DNA of 64,000 nucleotides from Clostridia bacterium (GTDB lineage: Bacteria; Bacillota; Clostridia; UMGS1810), in assembly GCA_017436905.1 (NCBI GenBank), contig JAFSCF010000018.1:1-64000 (forward strand). The letters run 5' to 3'. The position numbers were made by a program, and so were the translations under genes. Shown one piece after another: positions 27,373 through 36,023 of this stretch (its first letter is position 1; each line of letters opens with the position of its first letter). Below the pieces are notes generated by a model that had not been told where the DNA came from, did not search any database, and saw only the letters and a program-made list of their open reading frames with translations.

Positions 27373-28383
27373 TTAGATTTCTGCAAAGTATTTAATTGTT
27401 CTAACCATCTGGCTGGTGTAGCTGTTCTCGTTGTCGTACCAAGAAACAACCTGAACCTCATAAAGGTCATCAGCAATTTTTGCAACCATTGTCTGTGTTG
27501 CATCAAAGAGTGAACCGTATGTGATACCTACGATATCAGAAGAAACGATTTCGTCTTCGTTGTAGCCGAATGATTCAGAACTTGCAGCCTTCATAGCAGC
27601 GTTGATTGCTTCTTTAGTAACGTCTTTGCCTTTTACAACTGCTGTGAGGATAGTTGTAGAACCTGTTGGAACGGGAACACGCTGTGCAGCACCGATAAGT
27701 TTGCCGTTGAGTTCAGGAATAACTAAACCGATTGCTTTAGCAGCACCTGTTGAGTTAGGAACGATGTTAACAGCACCTGCTCTTGCACGTCTGAGGTCGC
27801 CTTTTCTGTGAGGACCGTCAAGAATCATCTGGTCGCCTGTGTAAGCGTGGATTGTAGCCATAATACCACTCTGGATAGGAGCGAAATCGTTAAGAGCCTT
27901 GGCCATAGGAGCGAGGCAGTTTGTTGTGCAAGATGCTGCAGAGATGATTGTATCATCAGCAGTAAGTGTGTTTTCGTTTACGCTGTAAACGATAGTTTTA
28001 AGGTCGTTACCTGCAGGAGCAGAAATAACAACTTTTTTAGCACCGGCATCGATGTGAGCCTGACTCTTCTCTTTAGAGCAGTAGAAACCTGTGCACTCGA
28101 GAACAACGTCTACGCCGATTTCTCCCCAAGGAAGATCAGCAGCTTTGGGCTCGCTGTAGATTGTAATTTTTTTACCGTCAACGATAATAGCGCCTTCTGC
28201 AGCTTCTACAGTATGACCGTCGTATCTGCCCTGTGATGAATCGTACTTGAGAAGATGAGCAAGCATTTTAGGATCTGTAAGGTCGTTGATTGCAACTACC
28301 TCATAACCTTCTGCACCGAACATCTGACGGAAAGCCAGACGACCGATACGTCCAAAACCGTTAATAGCAACTTTTACTGACAT
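27373..28383 (-). CDS. gap: glyceraldehyde-3-phosphate dehydrogenase
   Basis: 336-residue type I GAPDH of glycolysis, oxidising glyceraldehyde-3-phosphate with NAD+. The nucleotide motif NGFGRIGR is at residues 8-15 and the catalytic Cys152 in SCTTNCLAP; the His of TIHAYTGDQ follows. The length is standard. Asp33 in INDLTD suggests NAD specificity. AGGAGG precedes the ATG and a good promoter lies at 28460-28488. It is transcribed alone. Confidence 0.98.
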   Translation of the reverse strand: MSVKVAINGFGRIGRLAFRQMFGAEGYEVVAINDLTDPKMLAHLLKYDSSQGRYDGHTVEAAEGAIIVDGKKITIYSEPKAADLPWGEIGVDVVLECTGFYCSKEKSQAHIDAGAKKVVISAPAGNDLKTIVYSVNENTLTADDTIISAASCTTNCLAPMAKALNDFAPIQSGIMATIHAYTGDQMILDGPHRKGDLRRARAGAVNIVPNSTGAAKAIGLVIPELNGKLIGAAQRVPVPTGSTTILTAVVKGKDVTKEAINAAMKAASSESFGYNEDEIVSSDIVGITYGSLFDATQTMVAKIADDLYEVQVVSWYDNENSYTSQMVRTIKYFAEI

Positions 28384-28459
28384 AGTAAAAACCTCCTAAA
28401 AATAAAAATTAGATATTATTTAACTACAAATTTAAGGCGAAAATTTCCACCCAAAATGT

Positions 28460-28488
28460 ATTTTAACACATTTATTTGAAATATGCAA
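28460..28488 (-). promoter_or_regulatory. promoter of gap
   Basis: On the minus strand TTGCAT (28488 to 28483) and TAAAAT (28465 to 28460) are 17 bases apart, about 75 bases upstream of the gap start. Confidence 0.7.
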
Positions 28489-28518
28489 TATAAATTGTTA
28501 ATGAATTAACGAAGAAAA

Positions 28519-29085
28519 TCACTCAATCATATATACTTTTTTCATAACAACATCTTCTACAGGTTTGTCGTTATAATCAGTTTCTACAGCGGCTATCTCG
28601 TCAACCACTTCGATACCCTCTATAACTTTACCGAATGCAGCATATCCGCCGTCTAAGTGCGGTGCTTCTTCAATACAGATAAAGAACTGGCTTGATGCGC
28701 TATCGGGCATCATAGAACGAGCCATTGAAAGCACGCCTCTTTCGTGCTTTAAGTCGTTTGCTACGCCGTTCTGCAAAAATTCGCCTTTAATTTTTTTGTC
28801 AGAGCCACCCATACCTGTACCCTCAGGATCGCCCCCCTGAATAACAAAACCAGGGATTACTCTGTGAAATGTTAAACCGTCATAAAAGCCATCTGCCACA
28901 AGGTTTTGAAAATTCTCAACCGTGATGGGTGCTTTGTCGGGATACAGTTCAACAACCATACTTTTTCCGTTTTCCATTTCAATTTTAACTTTGTTGCTTA
29001 TCATTTGTGAATTACCTCCCTCTGCACATGAAGAAAATGTTATCATCTGCATAACTGATAAAAACAGCGCAAGTACTTTTCCCAT
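28519..29085 (-). CDS. peptidyl-prolyl isomerase, cyclophilin type, lipoprotein
   Basis: 188-residue protein with a short lipoprotein signal ending FSSC (Cys20 of this start) followed by a cyclophilin domain. The catalytic and cyclosporin-site residues are visible in FHRVIPGFVIQGGDPEGTG, MARSMMPDSASSQFFI and HLDGGYAAFGKV. It should catalyse proline isomerisation in exported proteins at the outer membrane face. The ATG at 29085 has GGAGG eight bases upstream; earlier in-frame ATGs precede that site. It is monocistronic. Confidence 0.93.
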   Translation of the reverse strand: MGKVLALFLSVMQMITFSSCAEGGNSQMISNKVKIEMENGKSMVVELYPDKAPITVENFQNLVADGFYDGLTFHRVIPGFVIQGGDPEGTGMGGSDKKIKGEFLQNGVANDLKHERGVLSMARSMMPDSASSQFFICIEEAPHLDGGYAAFGKVIEGIEVVDEIAAVETDYNDKPVEDVVMKKVYMIE

Positions 29086-29216
29086 ATCAACATCCTCCAT
29101 TATGTATTTTAATAACATATCTAATTATATATTGAATTAACATAAAAATCAAGAGTTCACACTACATATTTTTGCCACACTGCAAATATTATATACAGAA
29201 AGGAGTTGCGCTCAGT

Positions 29217-30491
29217 TTGGATAAAATACTTTTAATCGACAGACAAAACAACAAGTGGATATTTAACTGCGACGGCAAAGGCAGACTGTGTTACAGCAAA
29301 AACGGCGAAAATGAACAAATTCTGCTAAACAACGCAAAAGAGGATTTTGATATCATAACAGACAATGACGGAAATTTTCATCTTGTGCTGCAAACTGCAG
29401 ACGCAAATCTGGTATGCCTGATATACGACTTTGAAAACTGGAAAAAATATATTATTCTTCAAAGCAGAACAGATAAAAACTGTATGAGTAAATTTAAACT
29501 TTTTTATCATAACGGCAAAACGCATTGCTTTTATCTGTTTAAGTCCGGCGAAAAAACCATGCTGGTGCACCATATATTTTCCCCAAGCAATCCGTCTTCC
29601 ACACCCGAGGTTATATCATACGCAGACCCGTCTAAAGATTTCAGTTGTTGTATGGAATCAGACGGCAGTATACATATATTCTATTTTAATGAAAACGCTG
29701 TATTTCAATATAAAATATTTTCATCAAACAGATATGAAGACCGTTCTTTGCCCGTAGAAGACAATATTAGAAGTATATGCTCCATTTATGGAAACGGAAT
29801 ACACCTTCTGTACACAGCAAAAATGAAGTCGTACTACACCTTGGTATACTACGGTCTCAATGCAAAAGAACGTAAAATTATAAGTTTTGGCGACAGCAAC
29901 ATATCCGCTTGCTGCATATATACACATGAAAACAATATATTTGTGCAATGGCGTGAACGCACAAGGTGTTATCAGTGCCATTCAAACGACAGCGGCACAA
30001 CATTTAAAAAGCCTTCATTTATAGCAGAAAGCCGAAACAAGCATACAGAACCTATACGCATACGTTCTAAAATCAACCCACGCTGCACAAATTCCGACAG
30101 ATGCATTGCAATCTCCGGCAATGGCTCGTTAGATATACTAAACGCCGAGCAGTGCATCGGCACACGCACCGCTGTAAATATTAACAACAAAAATCACATT
30201 ACCGACAAAAATGACTATAATATTATAGACGGTGCATTTTCTGATGAAATTAAAATGATGCAATCCAAAATCCGTGAAAACGAAAAAGAACTTATACGTT
30301 TAAACACAATTATAAACACGTTGTCAGACAAATTAAGCAATATCACAAAGCCGGTGAACACACCAGCAGAAAAGCCTGCCAAAACCACATTAGACGAAAA
30401 CAAAATCGGTGAAATCAATAAGGAAAATTACGAACTTTTTAAGAAAACAGATATTGAAGATATAGACTCTGATAACTCAATAACATTTTAA
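29217..30491 (+). CDS. hypothetical protein, propeller-like with C-terminal coiled coil
   Basis: About 424 residues; not recognised. Repeated short blocks such as DNDGNFHLVLQ, ESDGSIHIFYF and ENNIFVQWRER recur every 45-50 residues and suggest a beta-propeller of the sialidase or BNR kind. A predicted coiled coil follows (about residues 345-385), then an acidic tail. No signal peptide or membrane helix is seen. The start is uncertain: the frame opens at 29172, but GGAG at 29202-29205 points to the TTG at 29217. It is 12 bases ahead of the DUF4397 gene, so the two form an operon. Confidence 0.8.
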   Translation: MDKILLIDRQNNKWIFNCDGKGRLCYSKNGENEQILLNNAKEDFDIITDNDGNFHLVLQTADANLVCLIYDFENWKKYIILQSRTDKNCMSKFKLFYHNGKTHCFYLFKSGEKTMLVHHIFSPSNPSSTPEVISYADPSKDFSCCMESDGSIHIFYFNENAVFQYKIFSSNRYEDRSLPVEDNIRSICSIYGNGIHLLYTAKMKSYYTLVYYGLNAKERKIISFGDSNISACCIYTHENNIFVQWRERTRCYQCHSNDSGTTFKKPSFIAESRNKHTEPIRIRSKINPRCTNSDRCIAISGNGSLDILNAEQCIGTRTAVNINNKNHITDKNDYNIIDGAFSDEIKMMQSKIRENEKELIRLNTIINTLSDKLSNITKPVNTPAEKPAKTTLDENKIGEINKENYELFKKTDIEDIDSDNSITF

Positions 30492-30503
30492 AAGGAGTAG
30501 ACT

Positions 30504-31127
30504 ATGCCAAATCAATTCATATATCCCTACGTCAGATTTTTAAATGCCTCTCCCGACAACGGCAGAGTAAGTTTTTATGTTAATGATCAGGAATTCTTCG
30601 TCGACTTTCCGTTCGGACAAATTAGCGGCTATAAACAAATACCTGCAGGCGAGGTGACTTTCCGCGCGGTTTGGAATGACGGCGGCGAAAACATCATATA
30701 CACTCTGCAGGCGAACATAGAAAACGGCGATGTTCTAACACTTGCGCTTGCAGGGGAGCAAACATCAAGAACACTTCTGCGAATTGACGACGTAGCAGAA
30801 AAAAACAACTTCAGGGCAGCAAACATACGCATAGCAAATCTGGTATCGGATTTTGACGGATTTGATATTTATGCGAACGGGTTCCCCATCTTAGAAGATA
30901 TTGAATTTTTAGAAGTGAGCGACTATATTATGCTGCGCCCCAATATGTATACGTTTAAAATATTGAGCGAGGATACAGATAACGTTATTTTAAACACAGG
31001 AAATCAGGACCTTCAGGCTCGCAAATATTATACGCTGTTTATAATAGGTGCTGCCGAAAGCGAGGGTGAGCCCGTAAAAGCAATTTTTGCAACAGACGCA
31101 ATGTCGTATGAGGGACAGTATTTATAA
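30504..31127 (+). CDS. DUF4397 domain-containing protein
   Basis: 207-residue protein with the DUF4397 signature YVRFLNASPDNGRVSFYVND at the N-terminus and a second related unit from about residue 105 (NIRIANLVSDFDGFDIYANG), so two repeats of a beta-sandwich. It lacks a signal peptide. The function of the family is unknown. AAGGAG precedes the start. It is encoded right after the propeller-like protein and probably acts with it. Confidence 0.85.
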   Translation: MPNQFIYPYVRFLNASPDNGRVSFYVNDQEFFVDFPFGQISGYKQIPAGEVTFRAVWNDGGENIIYTLQANIENGDVLTLALAGEQTSRTLLRIDDVAEKNNFRAANIRIANLVSDFDGFDIYANGFPILEDIEFLEVSDYIMLRPNMYTFKILSEDTDNVILNTGNQDLQARKYYTLFIIGAAESEGEPVKAIFATDAMSYEGQYL

Positions 31128-31140
31128 TAATAGACATACA

Positions 31141-31170
31141 AAAAGCACCGCAAATAGTTGCGGTGCTTTA
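31141..31170. terminator. bidirectional terminator between DUF4397 gene and rnpB
   Basis: AAAAGCACCGCAA (31141-31153) pairs with TTGCGGTGCTTT (31158-31169), loop of four bases, flanked by A and T runs. It serves the plus-strand operon and the minus-strand RNase P RNA. Confidence 0.9.
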
Positions 31171-31182
31171 CTTTTTTATAAT

Positions 31183-31520
31183 GAGCAAGCCTGTAAGCCG
31201 GGTTCTGTATATGACAGCCATCTATCTACCCTGCACATTTCTGTACAGGTCAAGCCACCTTCTCGAGATTGACCGTGCAAGTCGTTTACCTCACTGCGGT
31301 GTTGCATCGGATGGGGTTTACACGTCAGGGCGATCTCCCGCCCCACGGTGAGCTCTTACCTCACCTTTTCACCCTTACCGTATAATACGGCGGTTTTTTT
31401 CTGTTGCACTTTCCTTAGAGTCGCCTCCACCGGGAGTTACCCGGCACCCTGCACTGCGATGCCCGGACTTTCCTCATACAAAGCCTTTCGGCATTTTGCA
31501 CGCGGCTGTCCAGCTTACTC
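31183..31520 (-). ncRNA. rnpB: RNase P RNA, bacterial class A
   Basis: On the minus strand the conserved core is clear: GAGGAAAGTCCGGGC near the 5' end, AAGGGTGAAAAGGTGAGGTAAGAGCTCACC in the middle (given here only as a landmark near 31340-31380) and AGAACCCGGCTTACAGGC at the 3' end. The P1 helix pairs GAGTAAGC (31520 to 31513) with GCTTGCTC (31190 to 31183). It processes the 5' ends of tRNA precursors. Three apparent open frames in the same span are chance. Confidence 0.95.
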
Positions 31521-31555
31521 AAAAATATATTATCATTTAGTTTTTACTTTGTCAA

Positions 31556-32344
31556 TTATCTTATATGATTTTTAAGTACAGAAACATTGGCACGGCTTAT
31601 AACTAATTCAACATCTTTAAATTCTTTTTCAAGATAATTTTTAATAAGTTCTGTAAAGATAACCTCTGTACCGTAGTGACCTGCATCTATTAAAGCAATG
31701 CCGTTTTCATATGCTTTACGAGCAACGCTGTATTTAACATCACCCGTAATAAGCAAATCAATGCCATTTTCAATGCACATATCCAGAATATCGCTGCCGC
31801 TGCCGCTATTTAAAGCGACTTTTTTTACTTTCCTGTCCAACTCACCAACATATTTCACACTATCAATATTTAGATTTTTTTCACAAGTCGCAATCATATC
31901 AAGCAAAGTTATTTCGTTGTCAAGTTCTACGAGTCTGCCGAAACCTGCATCTGTATCAGTAAGTTCCGCTATACTTGTATTTTTTAAACCTAATTTTTCA
32001 GCAAGATAGTCATTTAAGCCGCCATTTGCACAATCCATATTGGTATGCGCCGCATAGTGGCAGATACCAAGTTGGCACATACGGCGTATCATTCTCTGCT
32101 GAGGGTCTGATTCTATCATACGGTTTATGGGCGAAAACATTATGGGATGATGCGAAACAATCATATCAGCCCCGATTTCTGCTGCTTCATTTACAACGTA
32201 TTCATCATTATCAAGGCAGATAAGCACCTTTTTAATTTCTTTATCCATATCACCAACGAGAAGGCCAACATTATCCCAGTCACACGCAAGGTGACGAGGA
32301 GCAAGTTTTTCTATATAATTTGCAATATCTGCACACTTTGTCAT
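31556..32344 (-). CDS. Nif3-like dinuclear metal centre protein
   Basis: 262-residue member of the Nif3/YqfO family, a toroidal hexamer with a di-metal site; sometimes annotated GTP cyclohydrolase type 2, but its biological role is uncertain. Metal ligands are visible in IVSHHPIMFSP, AAHTNMD and later DAGHYGTE. The ATG at 32344 follows AAGGAGG; the frame extends seven codons further without one. The structured segment 32364-32550 lies immediately upstream. Confidence 0.93.
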   Translation of the reverse strand: MTKCADIANYIEKLAPRHLACDWDNVGLLVGDMDKEIKKVLICLDNDEYVVNEAAEIGADMIVSHHPIMFSPINRMIESDPQQRMIRRMCQLGICHYAAHTNMDCANGGLNDYLAEKLGLKNTSIAELTDTDAGFGRLVELDNEITLLDMIATCEKNLNIDSVKYVGELDRKVKKVALNSGSGSDILDMCIENGIDLLITGDVKYSVARKAYENGIALIDAGHYGTEVIFTELIKNYLEKEFKDVELVISRANVSVLKNHIR

Positions 32345-32363
32345 AGTTTCCTCCTTTTTCATC

Positions 32364-32550
32364 AAGTATACGTATGTAAATCCACTTGAGCATATTTAGG
32401 CAGATTTACATACGTATACTTTTAATACTATCAAAGAGCAATAGTGGCTGAACGAACATAAATATCTCAAGTGAGTTCAGTCACTATTACCTTAAGCAGA
32501 TGCGTTAATATCCGAACCCGTTTTGGGCATGGGTTTTTGCGCCACTGCTT
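32364..32550. other. 187-nt structured segment: two hairpins with complementary loops plus a third stem
   Basis: A perfect 19-bp inverted repeat has arms at 32364-32382 and 32403-32421. A second of 14 bp with one G-T mismatch has arms at 32440-32453 and 32475-32488. Its loop (32459-32473) is complementary to the first loop (32383-32398) over 15 positions with one bulge. A third imperfect stem joins 32494-32504 and 32540-32550. It separates a Cys-rich gene from nif3 and has no coding capacity. Confidence 0.7.
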
Positions 32551-32558
32551 TAGTTTCA

Positions 32559-32723
32559 TCACTCTATCACTTCGTCAATTTCAATTATTTCAAATTCTTT
32601 GTCTATCTCTATGCACTTACCGCAGTTATCGCAGACTTTGTCGGGATTTAAATCGCACATTTCGCATTCCCCGCAGCGGTCACAGATTTTATCGTCTTCC
32701 AATATACAAAAGTATCTGTCCAT
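32559..32723 (-). CDS. 54-aa Cys-rich small protein (zinc-ribbon-like)
   Basis: Short gene starting at 32723. The product opens MDRYFCILEDDKICDRCGEC and has four CxxC-type pairs (CDRCGECEMC and CDNCGKC) flanked by an acidic tail. The spacing implies a pair of metal-binding knuckles. It starts 12 bases after the ynbB stop, with AGGTATTGCT upstream, so translation is likely coupled to ynbB. Proteins of this look occur in many Clostridia, but no function is known to me. Confidence 0.75.
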   Translation of the reverse strand: MDRYFCILEDDKICDRCGECEMCDLNPDKVCDNCGKCIEIDKEFEIIEIDEVIE

Positions 32724-32734
32724 AGCAATACCTC

Positions 32735-34000
32735 TTACAATATATTTTGTGCGCCAACCATAATGGCAACTTTGGCACTTTCATAAGTTAATCCACCCTG
32801 ATAGTACGCAATGTACGGCTCTTTTAAAGGTCCGTCGGCTGAAATTTCTATAGACGAGCCTTGAGTAAATGCTCCCGCCGCCATAATAACCTGACTTTCA
32901 TAACCGGGCATATCCCACGGCATAGGAAGTACAAAACTGTCAATAGGAGCACCTTTTTGAATACCCTGACAGAATTTAATAAGTTTGTCCGACTCACCGA
33001 GTTTAACAGCGGTTATAATATCTGTGCGTTTAGCATCAAATCCGGGCATTACATCATACCCCATCTCACTAAGCAGCGCACTGCAAAAGATTGATGCTTT
33101 TATGCTCTGTGCAACTGTATGCGGTGCCATAAAAAAGCCCTGATACATAAGCGCATTGTTACCTAAAGTACTGCCACATTCTCTGCCGATACCGGGGCAG
33201 GTCATGGCATATGATGCAAGTTCTATACACTCTTTAGTTCCTGCTATGTAACCGCCGGATTGTGCAAGTCCGCCACCGGGATTTTTAATAAGCGAGCCGA
33301 CTATCATATCGGCACCTACCTGCGTAGGCTCTATAGTTTCTACAAACTCGCCGTAGCAGTTATCTACAATACAGATAATATCTTTGCGGATAGATTTTAC
33401 AAAAGATATTATTTCGCCGATTTTTTCTACCGACAGCGACTCTCTCCACGCATAGCCTTTTGAACGCTGAATTGCAACAGCCTTGCAGGTATCGTCAATA
33501 GCATCTCTCAAGCCGTCAAAATCCACCTCAGAATTTATAAGGTCCACCTGTCGGTAGTTTACGCCAAACTCTTTAAGCGAGCCCTTCTGGTCACGTATGC
33601 CAATAACCTCTTCTAAAGTATCGTATGGTTTACCTGTAGCAGCAACCAAAGTATCACCCGGACGCAGAACCGCAAAAAGGCAGGTTGCAATAGCGTGTGT
33701 GCCGTTTACAAAACTATGGCGCACAATAGCATCTTCAGCACCGAAAGCGTCGGCATACACCTTATCAAGTGTATCTCTGCCGATATCGTCATAGCCGTAA
33801 CCGGTGGTAGAGCCAAGGTGTTCGGCAGAAATATTGTGGTTTTTAAAACTCTTCAAAATTTTAATACCGTTATATTCACCTATCTCATCAGTTTTTTTAA
33901 GTTGCTGTGCGCACTTTTCTTCAGCACGCATTGCCAAGTCAATAATATGGTCGGACACACCATACTCGGCTTTTAATATATTTGTTGTTGTTTCTGTCAT
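32735..34000 (-). CDS. ynbB: YnbB-type PLP-dependent protein (aluminium-resistance / methionine gamma-lyase-like)
   Basis: 421-residue fold-type I PLP enzyme of the group annotated as methionine gamma-lyase family or aluminium resistance protein. HSFVNGTHAIA binds phosphate and the Schiff-base Lys is in SLIKNPGGGLAQSGGY. In Bacillus subtilis YnbB is required for EF-P modification. The ATG at 34000 overlaps the upstream peptidase stop (ATGA); the frame reaches 34054 but without a ribosome site. It connects with ymfF/ymfH and efp elsewhere in the window. Confidence 0.9.
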   Translation of the reverse strand: MTETTTNILKAEYGVSDHIIDLAMRAEEKCAQQLKKTDEIGEYNGIKILKSFKNHNISAEHLGSTTGYGYDDIGRDTLDKVYADAFGAEDAIVRHSFVNGTHAIATCLFAVLRPGDTLVAATGKPYDTLEEVIGIRDQKGSLKEFGVNYRQVDLINSEVDFDGLRDAIDDTCKAVAIQRSKGYAWRESLSVEKIGEIISFVKSIRKDIICIVDNCYGEFVETIEPTQVGADMIVGSLIKNPGGGLAQSGGYIAGTKECIELASYAMTCPGIGRECGSTLGNNALMYQGFFMAPHTVAQSIKASIFCSALLSEMGYDVMPGFDAKRTDIITAVKLGESDKLIKFCQGIQKGAPIDSFVLPMPWDMPGYESQVIMAAGAFTQGSSIEISADGPLKEPYIAYYQGGLTYESAKVAIMVGAQNIL

Positions 34001-34995
34001 AACTGTTCTCCAAACATATTTTTTTCTAAAAATGCACCGATTAACCTGATGCACTCGTTTACATCGTTAATATTAACCATTTCAGAAGGGGTGTGAATAT
34101 AGCGTGTAGGCACGGATACTGCACCCGTAAGCACACCGCCACGGGTAAGTTGCATAGCACCTGCGTCTGTTCCGCCGCAGTCGAGCACTTCGTACTGAAC
34201 TTTAATATCTTTTCCCTCTGCAACATCGGTAAGGCAATCACGTACTGATTTAGAGCAGATAACAGATTTATCCATAACCTTTATACATGCGCCGTCGCCC
34301 ATTTTAACTGCCATACGTTTGCAGTTAGGTGTGTCGCCCGTGTCAGTGACGTCTACGGCAAGGGCAATATCAGGATTAACATCAAAGCCTGCACCTTTTG
34401 CACCACGCAGTCCCACCTCTTCCTGAGATGAGAACACAAAATACAAATCATAAGGTGAGTTTTTGATGTGTTTTATAACGTCTATCAAAATATAAACACC
34501 TATTCTGTTATCAAGTGCTTTAGAAATTATATGGTCTCCTGCAGTTTCCATATCGCCCGAAAAAACCGCCATATCACCGATTGAAACGATTTTTTCGGCT
34601 TCTTCCTTATTTTTAGCACCTATATCTATATACATATTTGAAAGTTTGAGTTCTTTCATATCCTCTATAGCTTCTTCATAACCGACTACACCCACAGCAC
34701 CGTTTGAAAAACGTACACGTTGGTAAAGGCAACAGTATTTATCTAACCCACCAACGGGTGCGAATCGCAAAAAACCTTTTTCGTCTATGAAAGTTACCAT
34801 AACACCAATCTCATCAGCATGAGCACATATCATAGCACGTTTGCCGTTCCCCTTTATATGCACTATAAGACTGCCGAGCGCATCGGTAAATACATCGTCT
34901 GCAAACTTTTCTACCTCAGATTTTATTATATCACGTATACCGTCCTCATTACCTGACGGTGACGGAGTTTGTGTAAGTTTTTTCAAAAGTTCCAT
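33997..34995 (-). CDS. M42 family metallopeptidase (first of three, downstream)
   Basis: 332-residue FrvX/glutamyl-aminopeptidase-type di-zinc enzyme. Metal and catalytic residues are seen in CAHADEIGVMV, KALDNRIG, SSQEEVGLRGA, AVDVTDTGD and RYIHTP. The ATG at 34995 follows GGAGG by nine bases and overlaps the upstream stop by one base. M42 enzymes assemble into dodecameric TET particles that trim peptides in the cytoplasm. Confidence 0.93.
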   Translation of the reverse strand: MELLKKLTQTPSPSGNEDGIRDIIKSEVEKFADDVFTDALGSLIVHIKGNGKRAMICAHADEIGVMVTFIDEKGFLRFAPVGGLDKYCCLYQRVRFSNGAVGVVGYEEAIEDMKELKLSNMYIDIGAKNKEEAEKIVSIGDMAVFSGDMETAGDHIISKALDNRIGVYILIDVIKHIKNSPYDLYFVFSSQEEVGLRGAKGAGFDVNPDIALAVDVTDTGDTPNCKRMAVKMGDGACIKVMDKSVICSKSVRDCLTDVAEGKDIKVQYEVLDCGGTDAGAMQLTRGGVLTGAVSVPTRYIHTPSEMVNINDVNECIRLIGAFLEKNMFGEQL

Positions 34996-36023
34996 CAGAT
35001 TATACCTCCAAGTTTCCATGAATTTTCAGCAATAGCCTGAACAAGCGACATAGTAAGTTCAAAATCTGCCATATCAGCAATGCAAACGGGCGAATGAATA
35101 TATCTGCACGGAAGAGATATCGCTGCCGTGGCACACGCACCGCCACGTGTGGCAAAGGCACGTGCGTCGTTACCGCCAAAAACTGTTCTTTTAAGTTGAT
35201 ACTTTATATTATTCTCATTTGCTAAATCAAAAATATAATTATTAAGTGCTTTACTTGAGTTTGATGCTCCGTCCATAACAGTTATGGCAGGACCTGAGCC
35301 GAGAGATGTTGCATACTCGTGTTCTTCAAGCCCGGGTACATCTGCAGCAGTAGTAGACTCTACTATAAACGCCGCATCAAGTTGCAAACGGTGTGCAACT
35401 ATAGCAGCACCTTTTAAACCGGTTTCTTCCTGAACAGTAAAGCAGAAGTACATATCGTTTGTATAATCTTTTTTCATACATTCAATTAAAATAGCACAAC
35501 CTGCTCTGTCGTCTATTGCTTTTGCTTTTATTTTGCCGTTCCCAAATTCAAGGTAGTCCGAATCGAACGCAATATAGTCACCAAGAGCAACTACTTCCTC
35601 GGCGCTTTCTTTATCTTTAGCACCGATGTCTATATACATATCTTTCTGCTTTACAACGGCTTCACGCTCTTCCGGTGTTGAAAGATGTACGGCTTTTATG
35701 CCGATTACACCTGAGATTTTGTCTTTGCCAATCGTAACACGTTTAGAAAGAAGAATACGTTCATCAATACCGCCGACGGGCTTGAATTTAATATATCCGT
35801 CGTCTGTTATGCCTGAAACTATAAAACCAACCTCGTCCATATGCGCACACAAAGCAATCTTTTTACCGCTTTTGCCGCTGCCCTTTTTAAAGGCTATAAG
35901 GTTGCCCATGGTATCTACGGTTATATCGTCTGCATAAAGAGCGATTTTTTCCATAATAAACTCACGTACAGCACTTTCGCATCCCGCAACTCCGTTAAGT
36001 TGAGTAAGTTCTTTTAATAGCAT
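34995..36023 (-). CDS. M42 family metallopeptidase (second of three)
   Basis: 342-residue paralogue with CAHMDEVGFIV, KAIDDRAGC, TVQEETGLKGA and RYIHSP. The third metal ligand position is Glu (FIVESTTAADVP), a variant known in this family. It overlaps the preceding stop by ten bases, so the three peptidases are translated together. Substrate preference probably differs from the flanking copies. Confidence 0.93.
   Translation of the reverse strand: MLLKELTQLNGVAGCESAVREFIMEKIALYADDITVDTMGNLIAFKKGSGKSGKKIALCAHMDEVGFIVSGITDDGYIKFKPVGGIDERILLSKRVTIGKDKISGVIGIKAVHLSTPEEREAVVKQKDMYIDIGAKDKESAEEVVALGDYIAFDSDYLEFGNGKIKAKAIDDRAGCAILIECMKKDYTNDMYFCFTVQEETGLKGAAIVAHRLQLDAAFIVESTTAADVPGLEEHEYATSLGSGPAITVMDGASNSSKALNNYIFDLANENNIKYQLKRTVFGGNDARAFATRGGACATAAISLPCRYIHSPVCIADMADFELTMSLVQAIAENSWKLGGII

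Noticed and set aside
31087..31575. Three short plus-strand open frames
   Set aside because: They lie over the RNase P RNA and its terminator and have no ribosome sites; the conserved RNA core explains the sequence.
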